From NCBI RefSeq assembly GCF_023734775.1, contig NZ_AP025733.1, forward strand, positions 62,001-126,000: a stretch of 64,000 nucleotides of DNA, given 5' to 3'. Both the position numbers and the translations under genes were made by a program. This document shows, piece after piece, positions 17,110 through 25,428 of this stretch (the stretch's first letter is position 1; each line of letters begins with the position of its first letter). This DNA is from Nostoc cf. commune SO-36. GTDB taxonomy: Bacteria; Cyanobacteriota; Cyanobacteriia; Cyanobacteriales; Nostocaceae. The notes under the pieces were generated by a model. It saw only the letters and a program-made list of their open reading frames with translations, was not told the origin of the DNA and ran no database searches.

Positions 17110-17255
17110 AAAAAATAAACTAAAAATGACTTTATAGTTAATAAATGATATAAGAGGTCAAAGAGCGGACTCCAAAGTTTATTTACGCCGCATTGTAGTG
17201 CTTTTTAAGCGCTATCACGCCATAAAACTATAGAGTCATTTTTAGTTTATTTTTT
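17110..17255. repeat. 146-bp element bounded by 30-bp inverted repeats
   Basis: Positions 17110-17139 and 17226-17255 are inverted copies of the same 30 bp with a single mismatch (core AACTAAAAATGACT). They enclose 86 bp without an ORF. No convincing flanking target duplication was seen. It lies between the recombinase promoter side and the RecD2 3' end. It could be a non-autonomous mobile element (MITE), a recombination site or a cruciform-forming regulatory element. Confidence 0.65.
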
Positions 17256-17488
17256 GAGAGTGGTTTGATTGGTTTGTGTTTAAGACACTTTTTTTCTAGA
17301 ACCGCAAACGGGAGCTAAAGAAGTAGTTTCTCAAGAAGTGCCAAGGCACTTAGCAGTAATGAAATGCCCCGCCGTCGCTTACAAGACAGGGGGCGAAAGC
17401 ACAGCTAGTAGTTCGCTTTCCCCAAAATTGCGCCTCTTGATTGAGAGCAACAACCGCAAGCCGGGTGAAATTGTTAAGTTGAACATTT

Positions 17489-19615
17489 CTAAATTGCAAT
17501 CGTCGGGTGCAAAAAAGCGCTTTCCAAGCGGTGCTGTAATCGCGTATATCGCAGTTGGTCGTCACTAGAACGCAAAGCCTTGGATATCGCTTTCTTAGAA
17601 CCAACGACAATCGCTAACTGCTTGGCACAAGTTAATGCTGTGTACAACTGTTTACGAGACAACATCATATAAGGCTGCGTATAAATTGGCAGAATTACTA
17701 CCGGATATTCTGAACCCTGGTTTTGATGAATGGTGAAGCTCCAGGCGAGGGCAATTTGATTTAAGTCTGCTCTGGTTCTAACGACAGTATGCTTACCATA
17801 CTGTACAGTAACTTCTATCTCTTCAAGATCAATAGCCTTGATAATTCCGAAGTCGCCATTAAAAATTTCGTGATTATAATCATTAGTCAGTTGAATGATC
17901 CGATCGCCTTCTCGTAATAAATTCCCGCCCCTGGTAATCTCTACTTTGTCGGGACTGGGCGGATTAATCAACTGCTGCAATACGGTATTGAGGTTACGAG
18001 TCCCAAGCAAACCGCGCGACATGGGGCAAAGCACTTGCACATCAGTAGCTCGATTGTAACCGAGGCGGGGAATCAAGTCTGTAACGATTTCGGATATTGC
18101 TTTAACACCATGTTTGGGGTGATGACCGCCGCCGTGCCACAGACACTCAGACACGGGATTATCGGAAATCGGTTCAATTGTGGGAAACTGGCTTCGGTTA
18201 ATTTGGTGAGCAGCGATGATAATTGCGCTCTGTTGGGCTTGCCTAAATACCTTGGTCAACCGCACCACCGGAACGTGACCAGAATTAATCAAGTCAGCAA
18301 GGAATTGACCCGGACCCACAGAGGGTAACTGGTCAATGTCACCCACTAGCAGTAGTTGGGAACCGTATTGTATCGCCTTTACCAAAGAAGATGCCAGAAA
18401 CAAATCAAGCATACTAGCTTCTAGCGCGACAATTGCGGTATGGGGTAAAGGGTTTTGATTATCGCGTTTGAAGCCCATTGTCTTTGGGTCAAATTCCAAC
18501 AAGGAGTGTATCGTCTTGGCTTCGAGTTGTGTGATTTGACTCAGGCGTTGAGCAGCGCGTCCAGTTGGCGCAGCTAAGGCGATAGATTTGCCCATTGCTT
18601 TCCACAGAGAGACTATGATCTCGGTGGTGAAAGTTTTACCGCAACCGGGGCCACCAGTAAGAATCATTACCCTTGAATATGCAGCCATTTCTACCGCTAG
18701 CCGTTGCTGTGGTGAAAGTTTGATTTTACGACTCTTGGTGAAGCGCTCAATCCAGGCGCGAACACGAGGCATATCTTGTGCAACTGGTTGGCAAAATCTA
18801 GACTGTATTAATTGAGCAAGGTTCTGTTCGGTGTGAAAGTACGTTGGTAGATAACATAGCAGCGTTTGGTCTGAGCTTTTCTCGCGGATTAAGTCATCAT
18901 TGAGTGCCATGTCTTTGATAATATCAGCGAGGGCATCTTCTTCGGGTGTGTGATCTGCTGTAGTCAGCAGTTTGATAACATTCTCAATGAGTAGAGGCTG
19001 GGGTAAATAGCAATGCCCATCGGCAGCAGCTTCGTTCAAAACATGAATTAAACCAGCACGGTAACGGAACTGACTATCAGGCGCAACTCCTAAATAAAAG
19101 GCAATTTTATCAGTTCTCAGAAAACCAATACCGTAAATGTCAGCAGCTAACTGGTAGGGATTGCTGGTGAGAGTAGCGAGTGCTTCATCCTTGTACTGCC
19201 TGTAAATTTTGACTGCATAAGTAGTAGAAACGCCATGACTGTGGAGAAATAGGATTAAATAGATGTAAGAGATGTAAGAAAATAAAATAAAAATAAGTTG
19301 ATAGCTAAATAAAGATATTTTGAATTGAAGCAGAGACTTCATATTTGGGTTATGCCATCGGCGACGGCGACCCGGACGCGAACAATCCCACAAACTATCG
19401 AGTTTGCCCCAGTACCAGCGATGAATTGTGTCGCGTACAGTCTGTGGATGCCATTTTAAGTATTGTGCGATCTTTAGCACTGTCCATCCAGCAGCTGATA
19501 AGCGTAGTACAGTGGCACGACTTTGAGTTCTTGGTGGTATACCTTTTGCTTGAGTGAGTGCTAGTAGGGCTTGATCTTCTATTGGTGACAGGTTAACTTT
19601 TAAAGGCGCTGGCAT
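17489..19615 (-). CDS. recD2: RecD2-type helicase with IS630 transposase N-terminus (chimeric ORF)
   Basis: Encodes 708 aa made of three parts. Residues 1-~89 are the helix-turn-helix start of an IS630-family transposase (SRATVLRLSAAGWTVLKIA...). Residues ~90-121 are low-complexity and hydrophobic, encoded by an A/T-rich repeat. From ~122 the protein is RecD2: helix-hairpin-helix ADIYGIGFL (158-166), Walker A GGPGCGKT (321-328), Walker B LLLVGDIDQLPSVG (~440) and C-terminal motif QGSEYPVVILP. The first ~180 residues of a usual RecD2 are missing. The helicase core is complete, so 5'-3' DNA unwinding is possible. Its start signals now come from the transposase fragment. It is either a functional fusion or a frozen insertion product. 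Confidence 0.85.
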   Translation of the reverse strand: MPAPLKVNLSPIEDQALLALTQAKGIPPRTQSRATVLRLSAAGWTVLKIAQYLKWHPQTVRDTIHRWYWGKLDSLWDCSRPGRRRRWHNPNMKSLLQFKISLFSYQLIFILFSYISYIYLILFLHSHGVSTTYAVKIYRQYKDEALATLTSNPYQLAADIYGIGFLRTDKIAFYLGVAPDSQFRYRAGLIHVLNEAAADGHCYLPQPLLIENVIKLLTTADHTPEEDALADIIKDMALNDDLIREKSSDQTLLCYLPTYFHTEQNLAQLIQSRFCQPVAQDMPRVRAWIERFTKSRKIKLSPQQRLAVEMAAYSRVMILTGGPGCGKTFTTEIIVSLWKAMGKSIALAAPTGRAAQRLSQITQLEAKTIHSLLEFDPKTMGFKRDNQNPLPHTAIVALEASMLDLFLASSLVKAIQYGSQLLLVGDIDQLPSVGPGQFLADLINSGHVPVVRLTKVFRQAQQSAIIIAAHQINRSQFPTIEPISDNPVSECLWHGGGHHPKHGVKAISEIVTDLIPRLGYNRATDVQVLCPMSRGLLGTRNLNTVLQQLINPPSPDKVEITRGGNLLREGDRIIQLTNDYNHEIFNGDFGIIKAIDLEEIEVTVQYGKHTVVRTRADLNQIALAWSFTIHQNQGSEYPVVILPIYTQPYMMLSRKQLYTALTCAKQLAIVVGSKKAISKALRSSDDQLRYTRLQHRLESAFLHPTIAI
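19349..19615 (-). mobile_element. IS630-family transposase 5' remnant
   Basis: Codes for the first ~89 residues of an IS630/Tc1-type transposase: the IEDQALLALTQAKGIPPRTQ leader, an HTH with KIAQYLKWHPQTVRD, and the start of the WDCSRPGRRRRW linker. The DDE catalytic domain is absent. The other end of the element was not found; an insertion followed by deletion is likely. Confidence 0.65.
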
Positions 19616-20010
19616 CTTGATCAGGGGTAAAAATATTTACGACTAAAAGAGATTATCCCAACTTGATGTGCCATTTTACTTTATTGAATTCTATTTACGA
19701 ACGCCAAGATGCTCACTGATGACGGAAGGGACTTTAGCGAATGGCAAATTAGTTTTTGATGTCAGAAATTACACAGTTAAAAATCCAACTTTAACATCGC
19801 TCGTGCTGCATCATGATACTTGTCTAGGTTAGTATATAGTCTAGCATTGCGTTCATTTGGCCTATTTACCTAGATGAGCATAATGCAGAAAGTTTTCCTG
19901 CATAGCGATGCCCATGCTAGTTATAATTACGTAAACAGGTATTTACATTGGTTGTGATCAAGAGTAATTTAGATGCGTTTGACCTGGAGTAGGGGTAAAG
20001 CTAAAAATTA
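19616..20010. other. Spacer between RecD2 chimera and lipoprotein gene
   Basis: About 400 bp with no credible ORF. I could not recognise the outer terminal inverted repeat of an IS630 element upstream of the transposase start, although it would be expected within the first ~60 bp. Confidence 0.3.
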
Positions 20011-20214
20011 TCAGCCATTGTCAACTAAATTGTAGTCCCAGGTATAAAATCCAATTTGCTCAGGAACTCTATGGAATCGCCCGGTACGATGACCCCGCGA
20101 TAATTCATTCAAAATTTTATTCTTAATCTCTCTAATATCATAAGTTTTTCCATTTTTCAAGGGTGAGACAAGGTTGTAAGGCAGTACTCGGTATAAATCC
20201 AGAGGAAGAAACAC
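20011..20214 (-). pseudogene. Out-of-frame C-terminal continuation of the lipoprotein gene
   Basis: A 67-codon frame overlapping the end of the lipoprotein gene. The composition is protein-like (REIKNKILNELSRG, then EQIGFYTWDYNLVDNG). Its only start is a GTG inside the lipoprotein gene without a ribosome binding site. The simplest reading is that a 1-nt indel in the overlap (20138-20214) moved the original C-terminus into this frame. Confidence 0.4.
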
Positions 20215-20791
20215 CGAAATTGTTTAAAGAAGCAATTTCGTCTTCGGCATTATTGGTGGCTACTCGTATAGCTTTGGTTTTATCTTCAGGAGAAAGTTTA
20301 TCAATTTTAGCGCTGTCAGGATTTGGAAGGGCAGAACCTTTTGTAAGTGAAAATTCGTGTATTTTGTAAAACTGATCTCCCGCTTCGGGTTTACCCAATT
20401 TCAGGCAACCTTTAGATTTGACAAACAAACCAACACTTTGCATATTGGGACTGAAATGACGCTTAGTGACAAACTTCACCTCTTGAACAGGCCCCCAAAC
20501 AAGGACGGCTTCAGGAAAACCTTTAGATGCGACATCTCGACTTTCTTTACAGCCGTTGTTGTCTTGATCGAGAAACCCTTCACTACAAACTTTCCAATTA
20601 ACTCTATACAGATCGGGAGTAGTATCAACAAACTTTTTGACTTCAACTGCTTCTGCTTTCTCCTTTGCTGCAATCAACTCAAGTTCTGCAACGCGTGCAA
20701 TCTGTTCAGGCGTTTTACTCTGACAAGAGATGATACCACCACCGACGAGCAAAGCTAAAGTGATGGCGATTTGTGAAGTTTTGAAAAGCAT
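20138..20791 (-). CDS. Putative lipoprotein of unknown function, possibly 3'-frameshifted
   Basis: Encodes 217 aa. The N-terminus is a lipoprotein signal: hydrophobic ITLALLVGGGI followed by the lipobox IISC with C23. A short helical linker (residues 25-55) then leads to a soluble domain with several Cys residues (CSEGFLDQDNNGCKES, GCLKLG, QPC). That suggests an extracytoplasmic, possibly disulphide-bonded fold anchored to a membrane. No family is recognised. The last residues (LEKWKNL) end in a region where a second frame carries protein-like sequence for another ~50 codons, so the true C-terminus may be lost. Confidence 0.6.
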   Translation of the reverse strand: MLFKTSQIAITLALLVGGGIISCQSKTPEQIARVAELELIAAKEKAEAVEVKKFVDTTPDLYRVNWKVCSEGFLDQDNNGCKESRDVASKGFPEAVLVWGPVQEVKFVTKRHFSPNMQSVGLFVKSKGCLKLGKPEAGDQFYKIHEFSLTKGSALPNPDSAKIDKLSPEDKTKAIRVATNNAEDEIASLNNFGVSSSGFIPSTALQPCLTLEKWKNL

Positions 20792-21284
20792 ATTATTCTC
20801 GTTTAATAGCTAACTATTTATTCTCGGAAAAATTGGATAGTAAAAAAGCTAAATTTAGCTCGATTTGAAAAACTAAATTGATGTATTTATGAAATCAATG
20901 AGAGCTAAATTTCATCCTAAATAATATATAATAATTCGATTTCAAATAGCAAGCTAAAACCAGCAATTAACTATTAAAAAACTTGAACTTTTGCGATGAC
21001 TTTCCTTTGAATCAGGCAAAATGGCTAATTCTATAACAGGATGTCAACAAAAAGCAATAGCCAGAAGCACGATATTTTTTTAGACTTCGAGCGATTCCTT
21101 TAGAGTGGGGGAATATGCCATAGTGTCTAAGTAAGAATTCAGCGTGGGCTACACTCATTCTGGCAAAGTGAATTCTGATTAAAACTGACTGAGTGAATTC
21201 TGATGTATCTAACGTATCTTCTTATGGTAAAAAGTTAGCTTTTGCAATAAGAGGAGGAAAAAGAACAAAAAAGTTAGTGGAGAA
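20792..21284. promoter_or_regulatory. Divergent upstream region with a 13-bp direct repeat
   Basis: About 490 bp between the lipoprotein gene and the BRO-N-like gene, read in opposite directions. AGTGAATTCTGAT occurs exactly twice, at 21167-21179 and 21192-21204, a 25-bp spacing. That spacing places the copies roughly on one helix face, as for an operator. A related GTAAGAATTCAG lies at 21131-21142. It is followed by AGAGGAGGA ahead of the next ATG. Confidence 0.45.
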
Positions 21285-22118
21285 ATGGTAGAAGTTTGGC
21301 GATATTGGGAATTTGAGCATCCATCAAGTTTTGTGGTAAGAGTGATAGCAACACCAACAGGGCTAGAGTTATTTGCAGTGGATGTATTGCAAATAGTAGC
21401 TCCAATTTTAAATGATGATTTCGTGAGGTCAATTGAAGTTCAGAAACGATTAGTGATGATGGAGAATAATCAAGTGAGTTTGGTATCGACACTCAGCGCT
21501 CTATCGATTCACTCATTAATATCACTACCAACTGTAGTAGAACACAATGTAGTCAGGCAATTTATGCAATGGGTAAGAACAAATGTGATGCCAGTGTTTA
21601 AAAATGATGTGACGATGATTGCAGTCGAGCAACCCAAATACTTATTTCAAGAAATAGATTACTCTCAGAAAGATTCTTTGATTAAGTATTTGTATTTTCA
21701 AAATAGTGATTCTTGGTCATTAAATAGTATTGATTTATATTTAAAGTTTATTTTTAAAAAGCTTCCATTGCCAGCTAGCTGTCCTCAGACTATTGATTTA
21801 AATGGGATTGACTTGAGAAGGAGATATTTTCAAGTATTGAAGACAGTACTAAGATCAGTCAGCAGTTATGAATATGTTTATGAAGATTTAGTTGTAAGGT
21901 CGGCAAATTTATTGATAGCTCAATCATTAGATTTGTTAGTTTATTACCATTTAAAAAAAATAAATGAGTCGGATTTAAATCAGGTAATAGAACAAGGATT
22001 AATATTACAAGCTTTGGGAACAATGGTTAATAAATCAATTGACAATTTCAAGGATTTAAAACCAATGTATTTAAACCTATTAGACTACTTTTCAGCAGAG
22101 ATGCTAGCACTGGACTAA
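21285..22118 (+). CDS. BRO-N-like protein, first gene of the ParA-type operon
   Basis: Encodes 277 aa, with AGGAGG ~16-20 nt before the ATG and a weaker purine stretch closer. Residues ~10-105 follow the plan of BRO-N/prophage antirepressor domains: a hydrophobic strand VVRVIATPTGLELFAVDVLQ, a long insertion, then VVRQFMQWVRTNVMPVF, which matches the usual closing helix. The remaining 170 residues are helical and unrecognised. BRO-N domains usually bind DNA. As the first gene of a four-gene run with two ParA-type ATPases, it is a candidate for the DNA-binding part of a partition or transfer-regulation module. The assignment is tentative. Confidence 0.5.
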   Translation: MVEVWRYWEFEHPSSFVVRVIATPTGLELFAVDVLQIVAPILNDDFVRSIEVQKRLVMMENNQVSLVSTLSALSIHSLISLPTVVEHNVVRQFMQWVRTNVMPVFKNDVTMIAVEQPKYLFQEIDYSQKDSLIKYLYFQNSDSWSLNSIDLYLKFIFKKLPLPASCPQTIDLNGIDLRRRYFQVLKTVLRSVSSYEYVYEDLVVRSANLLIAQSLDLLVYYHLKKINESDLNQVIEQGLILQALGTMVNKSIDNFKDLKPMYLNLLDYFSAEMLALD

Positions 22119-22159
22119 ACCACGAAACTAGTTAAACATGAAATAGAGGAGAAAATCAG

Positions 22160-23140
22160 ATGACAGCTATTTTAAATGATGAGGCGGAGATCCTTAACGG
22201 AGTAGAAGAATTACTCTTGGGAACAGATGAAACAACAGAAGCAGAAAGGACAGAAGATGTACATCAGATGCCAGAAGCAGTAACTACAGGTGAAAAAACA
22301 GAAGCAGAAAATACAGTCCTGCCACAAACAAAAATCGCAGTCACCAATAAAAAACAGTGGAGTCGGAGATTAGTGATAGTGACAGGAGATAAAGGAGGAG
22401 TAGGGAAAAGTACTTTCGCCAGAGGATTAGCGCAAACATATTTGGATATGAAAAAAGAATTTTTGGCTTTTGATGCGGACATATCTAATTCTCATTTAAA
22501 CAGATTTTACGGGGATCAATGTCTGGTAAGAAAACTAGATTTTTTTACAGAAGGGAATGTAGACATTTTTCTAGATGATTTGAAAGAGTTAATAGAGGAT
22601 AGTCTAGGCACAAAAGGGGAGGTTGTGCCCGGAAAGTCTTTATTCTTACTGGAATTACCACCACAGTCCATGAGAATCTTAAGAGATGTTGTAGAACAAA
22701 TGAAGTTCTTGTCTACAGTTGAAGAATTATATGATATGCGAGTAACAATCGTAGTTGTAATTAGCCGAGTAATGGATTCAGTCAGGCAGTTGACAACTCT
22801 ATATGATTTTTGTCAAGACCAAGTAGATTATGTCGTAGTGAAGAATTTGTTCTTCGGTTCGCCAGAAAACTTTGTCAGATATAAAGAGTCTTCAGACGTA
22901 ACAACAATTAAGGATTTATTAAAAGAAAGGGAGATTCCCTTTCTGGAAATAACGATGCCAGATTTAATAGAACACGCTTATGATTATTTAGATAAGAATA
23001 GCTTGACGTTTAATCAAGGAATAGAGCAAAAAGAAAAACCATCAGTTAAAGGAAGGGTAAGTACTTGGATTAGCAAATTCAAGGAACAAGTTGGGTTGGC
23101 AAGAAGCATTTTAGGATTAAACGATGTCCCCCATTTGTAG
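22160..23140 (+). CDS. ParA/MinD-type ATPase (deviant Walker A)
   Basis: Encodes 326 aa. An acidic, low-complexity N-terminal tail (1-65) precedes a SIMIBI ATPase domain with the deviant Walker A GDKGGVGKST at 76-85, including the signature lysine K78 that marks ParA/MinD dimers. An FDAD motif (Walker A') follows near 105. It is preceded by AGAGGAGAAAA. The family includes plasmid partition ATPases and transfer-associated ATPases such as R388 StbB. The next gene is a paralogue overlapping by 17 nt. It may segregate or position the plasmid or its transfer machinery; the partner DNA site is unknown. Confidence 0.75.
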   Translation: MTAILNDEAEILNGVEELLLGTDETTEAERTEDVHQMPEAVTTGEKTEAENTVLPQTKIAVTNKKQWSRRLVIVTGDKGGVGKSTFARGLAQTYLDMKKEFLAFDADISNSHLNRFYGDQCLVRKLDFFTEGNVDIFLDDLKELIEDSLGTKGEVVPGKSLFLLELPPQSMRILRDVVEQMKFLSTVEELYDMRVTIVVVISRVMDSVRQLTTLYDFCQDQVDYVVVKNLFFGSPENFVRYKESSDVTTIKDLLKEREIPFLEITMPDLIEHAYDYLDKNSLTFNQGIEQKEKPSVKGRVSTWISKFKEQVGLARSILGLNDVPHL

Positions 23141-23867
23141 ACGTTTAGTGATGACTGTAGGTGACTCGCGTGTGGGAAAGTCTACGGTTATCAAGTTATT
23201 AATTGAACTATTCCTTAGTCAACATCAAACTGTTAAGATTTATAACCATGACAACCGTAATAAATTCAAAGCTTATGAAGGTATAGTGCCAGTAGAAAGC
23301 TTAAATTTTTTCACTGACAACCCGGATTTAGTGTTAGACGATTTACTTAATGACTCATTAGATGCGATTTTTGTGGATATGCCGGGACAATATATCCAAG
23401 AAACCTGTAACTACATATATGAGGCTGATTTTTTTACTGTTTTGGCTGAACTCAACTGGAAATTAACATTCTTACAGCCAATTTCCCATAGAAGTGATTG
23501 CATGGAATATTTCTTGCAGCTATTAGATTTTGCAACGGACAATGCTAATTATGTCATAGTAAAAAATCAACATTTTGATACGAGGTTTAAAGAGTACAAC
23601 CAATTAGTACAGCAAAAATTGCCATTGATTGGGGGCATAGAAATTAGATTAACAGCCTTGCACAGAGATCACTATCAAGGAATGGAGGATTTAAGCAAAC
23701 CTTACTCACAATGTTTTCATGAGCAATCCCTATATGTGCTATATCGCTCATATATTTATCACTGGCTAAAAAATTTCTTTGATGCTGTAAAAAATAATCA
23801 AGTCGCTAGTATTTACTTAGGAGTATCAGCAAGTGAGAACATCAGAAATATTGCAGGGGTATTCTGA
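23124..23867 (+). CDS. ParA-like paralogue lacking the signature lysine
   Basis: Encodes 247 aa. The P-loop GDSRVGKST at 13-21 keeps the nucleotide-binding lysine but has S-R in place of the KGG that contains the ParA signature lysine. It aligns with the preceding protein over the whole domain: RRLV..GD..VGKST, NFFTDNPDLVLDDLL against DFFTEGNVDIFLDDL, and NYVIVKN against DYVVVKN. It therefore arose by duplication. Loss of the signature lysine suggests weak or no hydrolysis and possible pairing with its active neighbour. The 17-nt overlap implies matched production. Confidence 0.7.
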   Translation: MSPICRRLVMTVGDSRVGKSTVIKLLIELFLSQHQTVKIYNHDNRNKFKAYEGIVPVESLNFFTDNPDLVLDDLLNDSLDAIFVDMPGQYIQETCNYIYEADFFTVLAELNWKLTFLQPISHRSDCMEYFLQLLDFATDNANYVIVKNQHFDTRFKEYNQLVQQKLPLIGGIEIRLTALHRDHYQGMEDLSKPYSQCFHEQSLYVLYRSYIYHWLKNFFDAVKNNQVASIYLGVSASENIRNIAGVF

Positions 23868-24477
23868 AGCCGAACAACAGAGGATTGTTGAAACAGCACA
23901 GCAAATAGGGTTAGCAGAAGATGACCCGATGTTTCAAGTCATGGCAACACTTGGCAGATATGAAGAGACAATGATTTCATTGCAAGCACGAATGGAGGCA
24001 ATGATTGAAGCTTGGGTACTAACAATCGAAGAGAAAGTGGCGAATACTTCTAAAACAGCCCAATCGATGAACAACACTGTAGTCAGTAATGCTGTGCGTG
24101 ATGTCTTAACTGAACAAATGCCTCTTCTGATACAATCATCGACATCATCTGCATCATCGCCACCAAAAGAGATGCGATTATCTCCAGGGAATTTTCAGAT
24201 GCATTTTTGGTCTATCTGCGCTCTGGTAGGAGGAGTGACAGCAGCTGGTGCGATGCTTGCTTCATTTACAACTTGGAACGTGATGACTAACTTGGGACAA
24301 AATCAATCAGTCATGTTGTCAAACAACGATCTGAAGATTTTACAATGGGTAAAATCTAGCGAAGGTAAGCAAACTTATAAGCTCTTTGTTGATAATCAAC
24401 AAACTCTGGCTGCTTGTCAAGAAGAAAATCGCTTGAAAGGATATTGCTTGATTCAAATGCAAAAGAACAAGAAATAA
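23833..24477 (+). CDS. Single-pass membrane protein with coiled-coil region
   Basis: Encodes 214 aa from a GTG that overlaps the previous gene by 35 nt. Residues 5-95 are helical and charged (EAEQQRIVETAQQIGLAE, then coiled coil). A Ser/Pro linker follows, and one hydrophobic segment near 125-150 (ICALVGGVTAAGAMLASF). The ~60 C-terminal residues would face the other side. It resembles small TraM/DUF6753-like proteins seen beside ParA-type genes in cyanobacterial conjugative plasmids, but I cannot name it with certainty. Context suggests a membrane anchor for the two ATPases. Confidence 0.5.
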   Translation: MRTSEILQGYSEAEQQRIVETAQQIGLAEDDPMFQVMATLGRYEETMISLQARMEAMIEAWVLTIEEKVANTSKTAQSMNNTVVSNAVRDVLTEQMPLLIQSSTSSASSPPKEMRLSPGNFQMHFWSICALVGGVTAAGAMLASFTTWNVMTNLGQNQSVMLSNNDLKILQWVKSSEGKQTYKLFVDNQQTLAACQEENRLKGYCLIQMQKNKK

Positions 24478-24481
24478 TGAA

Positions 24482-25165
24482 CTACCCAATAGCTCTCCAG
24501 TCTTGCGGCGAAGGTTCTAGGTAGCCAAAACTTTGAGCTTTAATAATGGCATTGACCCGATCTCTAGCTCCCAGCTTAAGAAAAAGGTTGCCAGTGTGGG
24601 ATTTGACTGTGCTAATACTGATGAAAAGTTGATTAGCGATTTCTTTATTGGAGTAGCCACTGGCAATTAATTTGAGAATTTCAATTTCTTGAGTTGTAGG
24701 CAACTCATTGTACCTTTTGCCTTTAATTTTTGTACTCTGACGATGGTTCAATTCCAGAAATCTCTTGATAATCGCTTGGTCAAGATATTCTTCATTTTGA
24801 TAGATACAACGGATAGCGTTTTTAATGGAGTCGATCTTGGTTGTCTTTAAGAAATATGAATCAGCACCACAGGCAAAAGCTTCGTTAATCATATTTTGAC
24901 TAGAATAAGCACTGAGGATAATAACTTTGGATAGAGTGTGCTTCTTAATCCTGGTTGTGATTTCCAGTCCGTTGATATCTGGTAGTCCAATATCAAGCAA
25001 GACAATATCAGGATTTGTTGAGTTGACTAACTCTAATCCCTCCAATCCACAGCTAGCCTCACCGCACAGTTCCATGTCTGATTCTTGTGCGATCGCTGTT
25101 CTAATGCCAAGTCTACATAGTTCTTGGTCTTCAATTACTACTACCCGAATCATCTTGATAGTCAT
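24482..25165 (-). CDS. NarL/FixJ-type response regulator
   Basis: Encodes 227 aa. The receiver domain (7-125) has the acidic pair E12-D13, phosphoacceptor D58 in IVLLDIGLPD, a Ser at the switch position (LSAYS) and K109 in YFLKT. It should be phosphorylatable. The LuxR-type HTH (155-215) contains EIEILKLIASGYSNKEIA and TVKSHTGNLFLKLG. It is divergently transcribed from a histidine kinase gene, with a 263-bp AT-rich gap as probable shared promoter. It is the natural partner of that kinase and a likely regulator of the neighbouring plasmid operons. Targets are unknown. Confidence 0.9.
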   Translation of the reverse strand: MTIKMIRVVVIEDQELCRLGIRTAIAQESDMELCGEASCGLEGLELVNSTNPDIVLLDIGLPDINGLEITTRIKKHTLSKVIILSAYSSQNMINEAFACGADSYFLKTTKIDSIKNAIRCIYQNEEYLDQAIIKRFLELNHRQSTKIKGKRYNELPTTQEIEILKLIASGYSNKEIANQLFISISTVKSHTGNLFLKLGARDRVNAIIKAQSFGYLEPSPQDWRAIG

Positions 25166-25428
25166 ATTTGCACCGAGAATATTTGCACCGGAAGTTAATT
25201 TTTAACATCTTCTCTTTTTATAGCATAAATATTTGAATGAAAACAGTATAATTTAAAAACAAGTATTAGTTATTTTCCCGATAATTAGAATATAAATATT
25301 TGCAAACTAATTTCAGAGGCAGGTTTTAAGTAGAACATATATTGCGAAAAGTTAGTTATACTTAAAAATAAAAATCTTTGCAAAAAATCAGTTGAGAACA
25401 AAAATAAATTTCGTTTAGGAGTGGCTAT

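Noticed and set aside
17338-17568. 76-codon ORF with protein-like end (PGEIVKLNISKLQSSGAKKR)
   Set aside because: It begins with GTG without a ribosome site and overlaps the RecD2 3' end antisense by 80 bp. The composition is tempting and it may be a gene remnant, but support is too weak for a feature.
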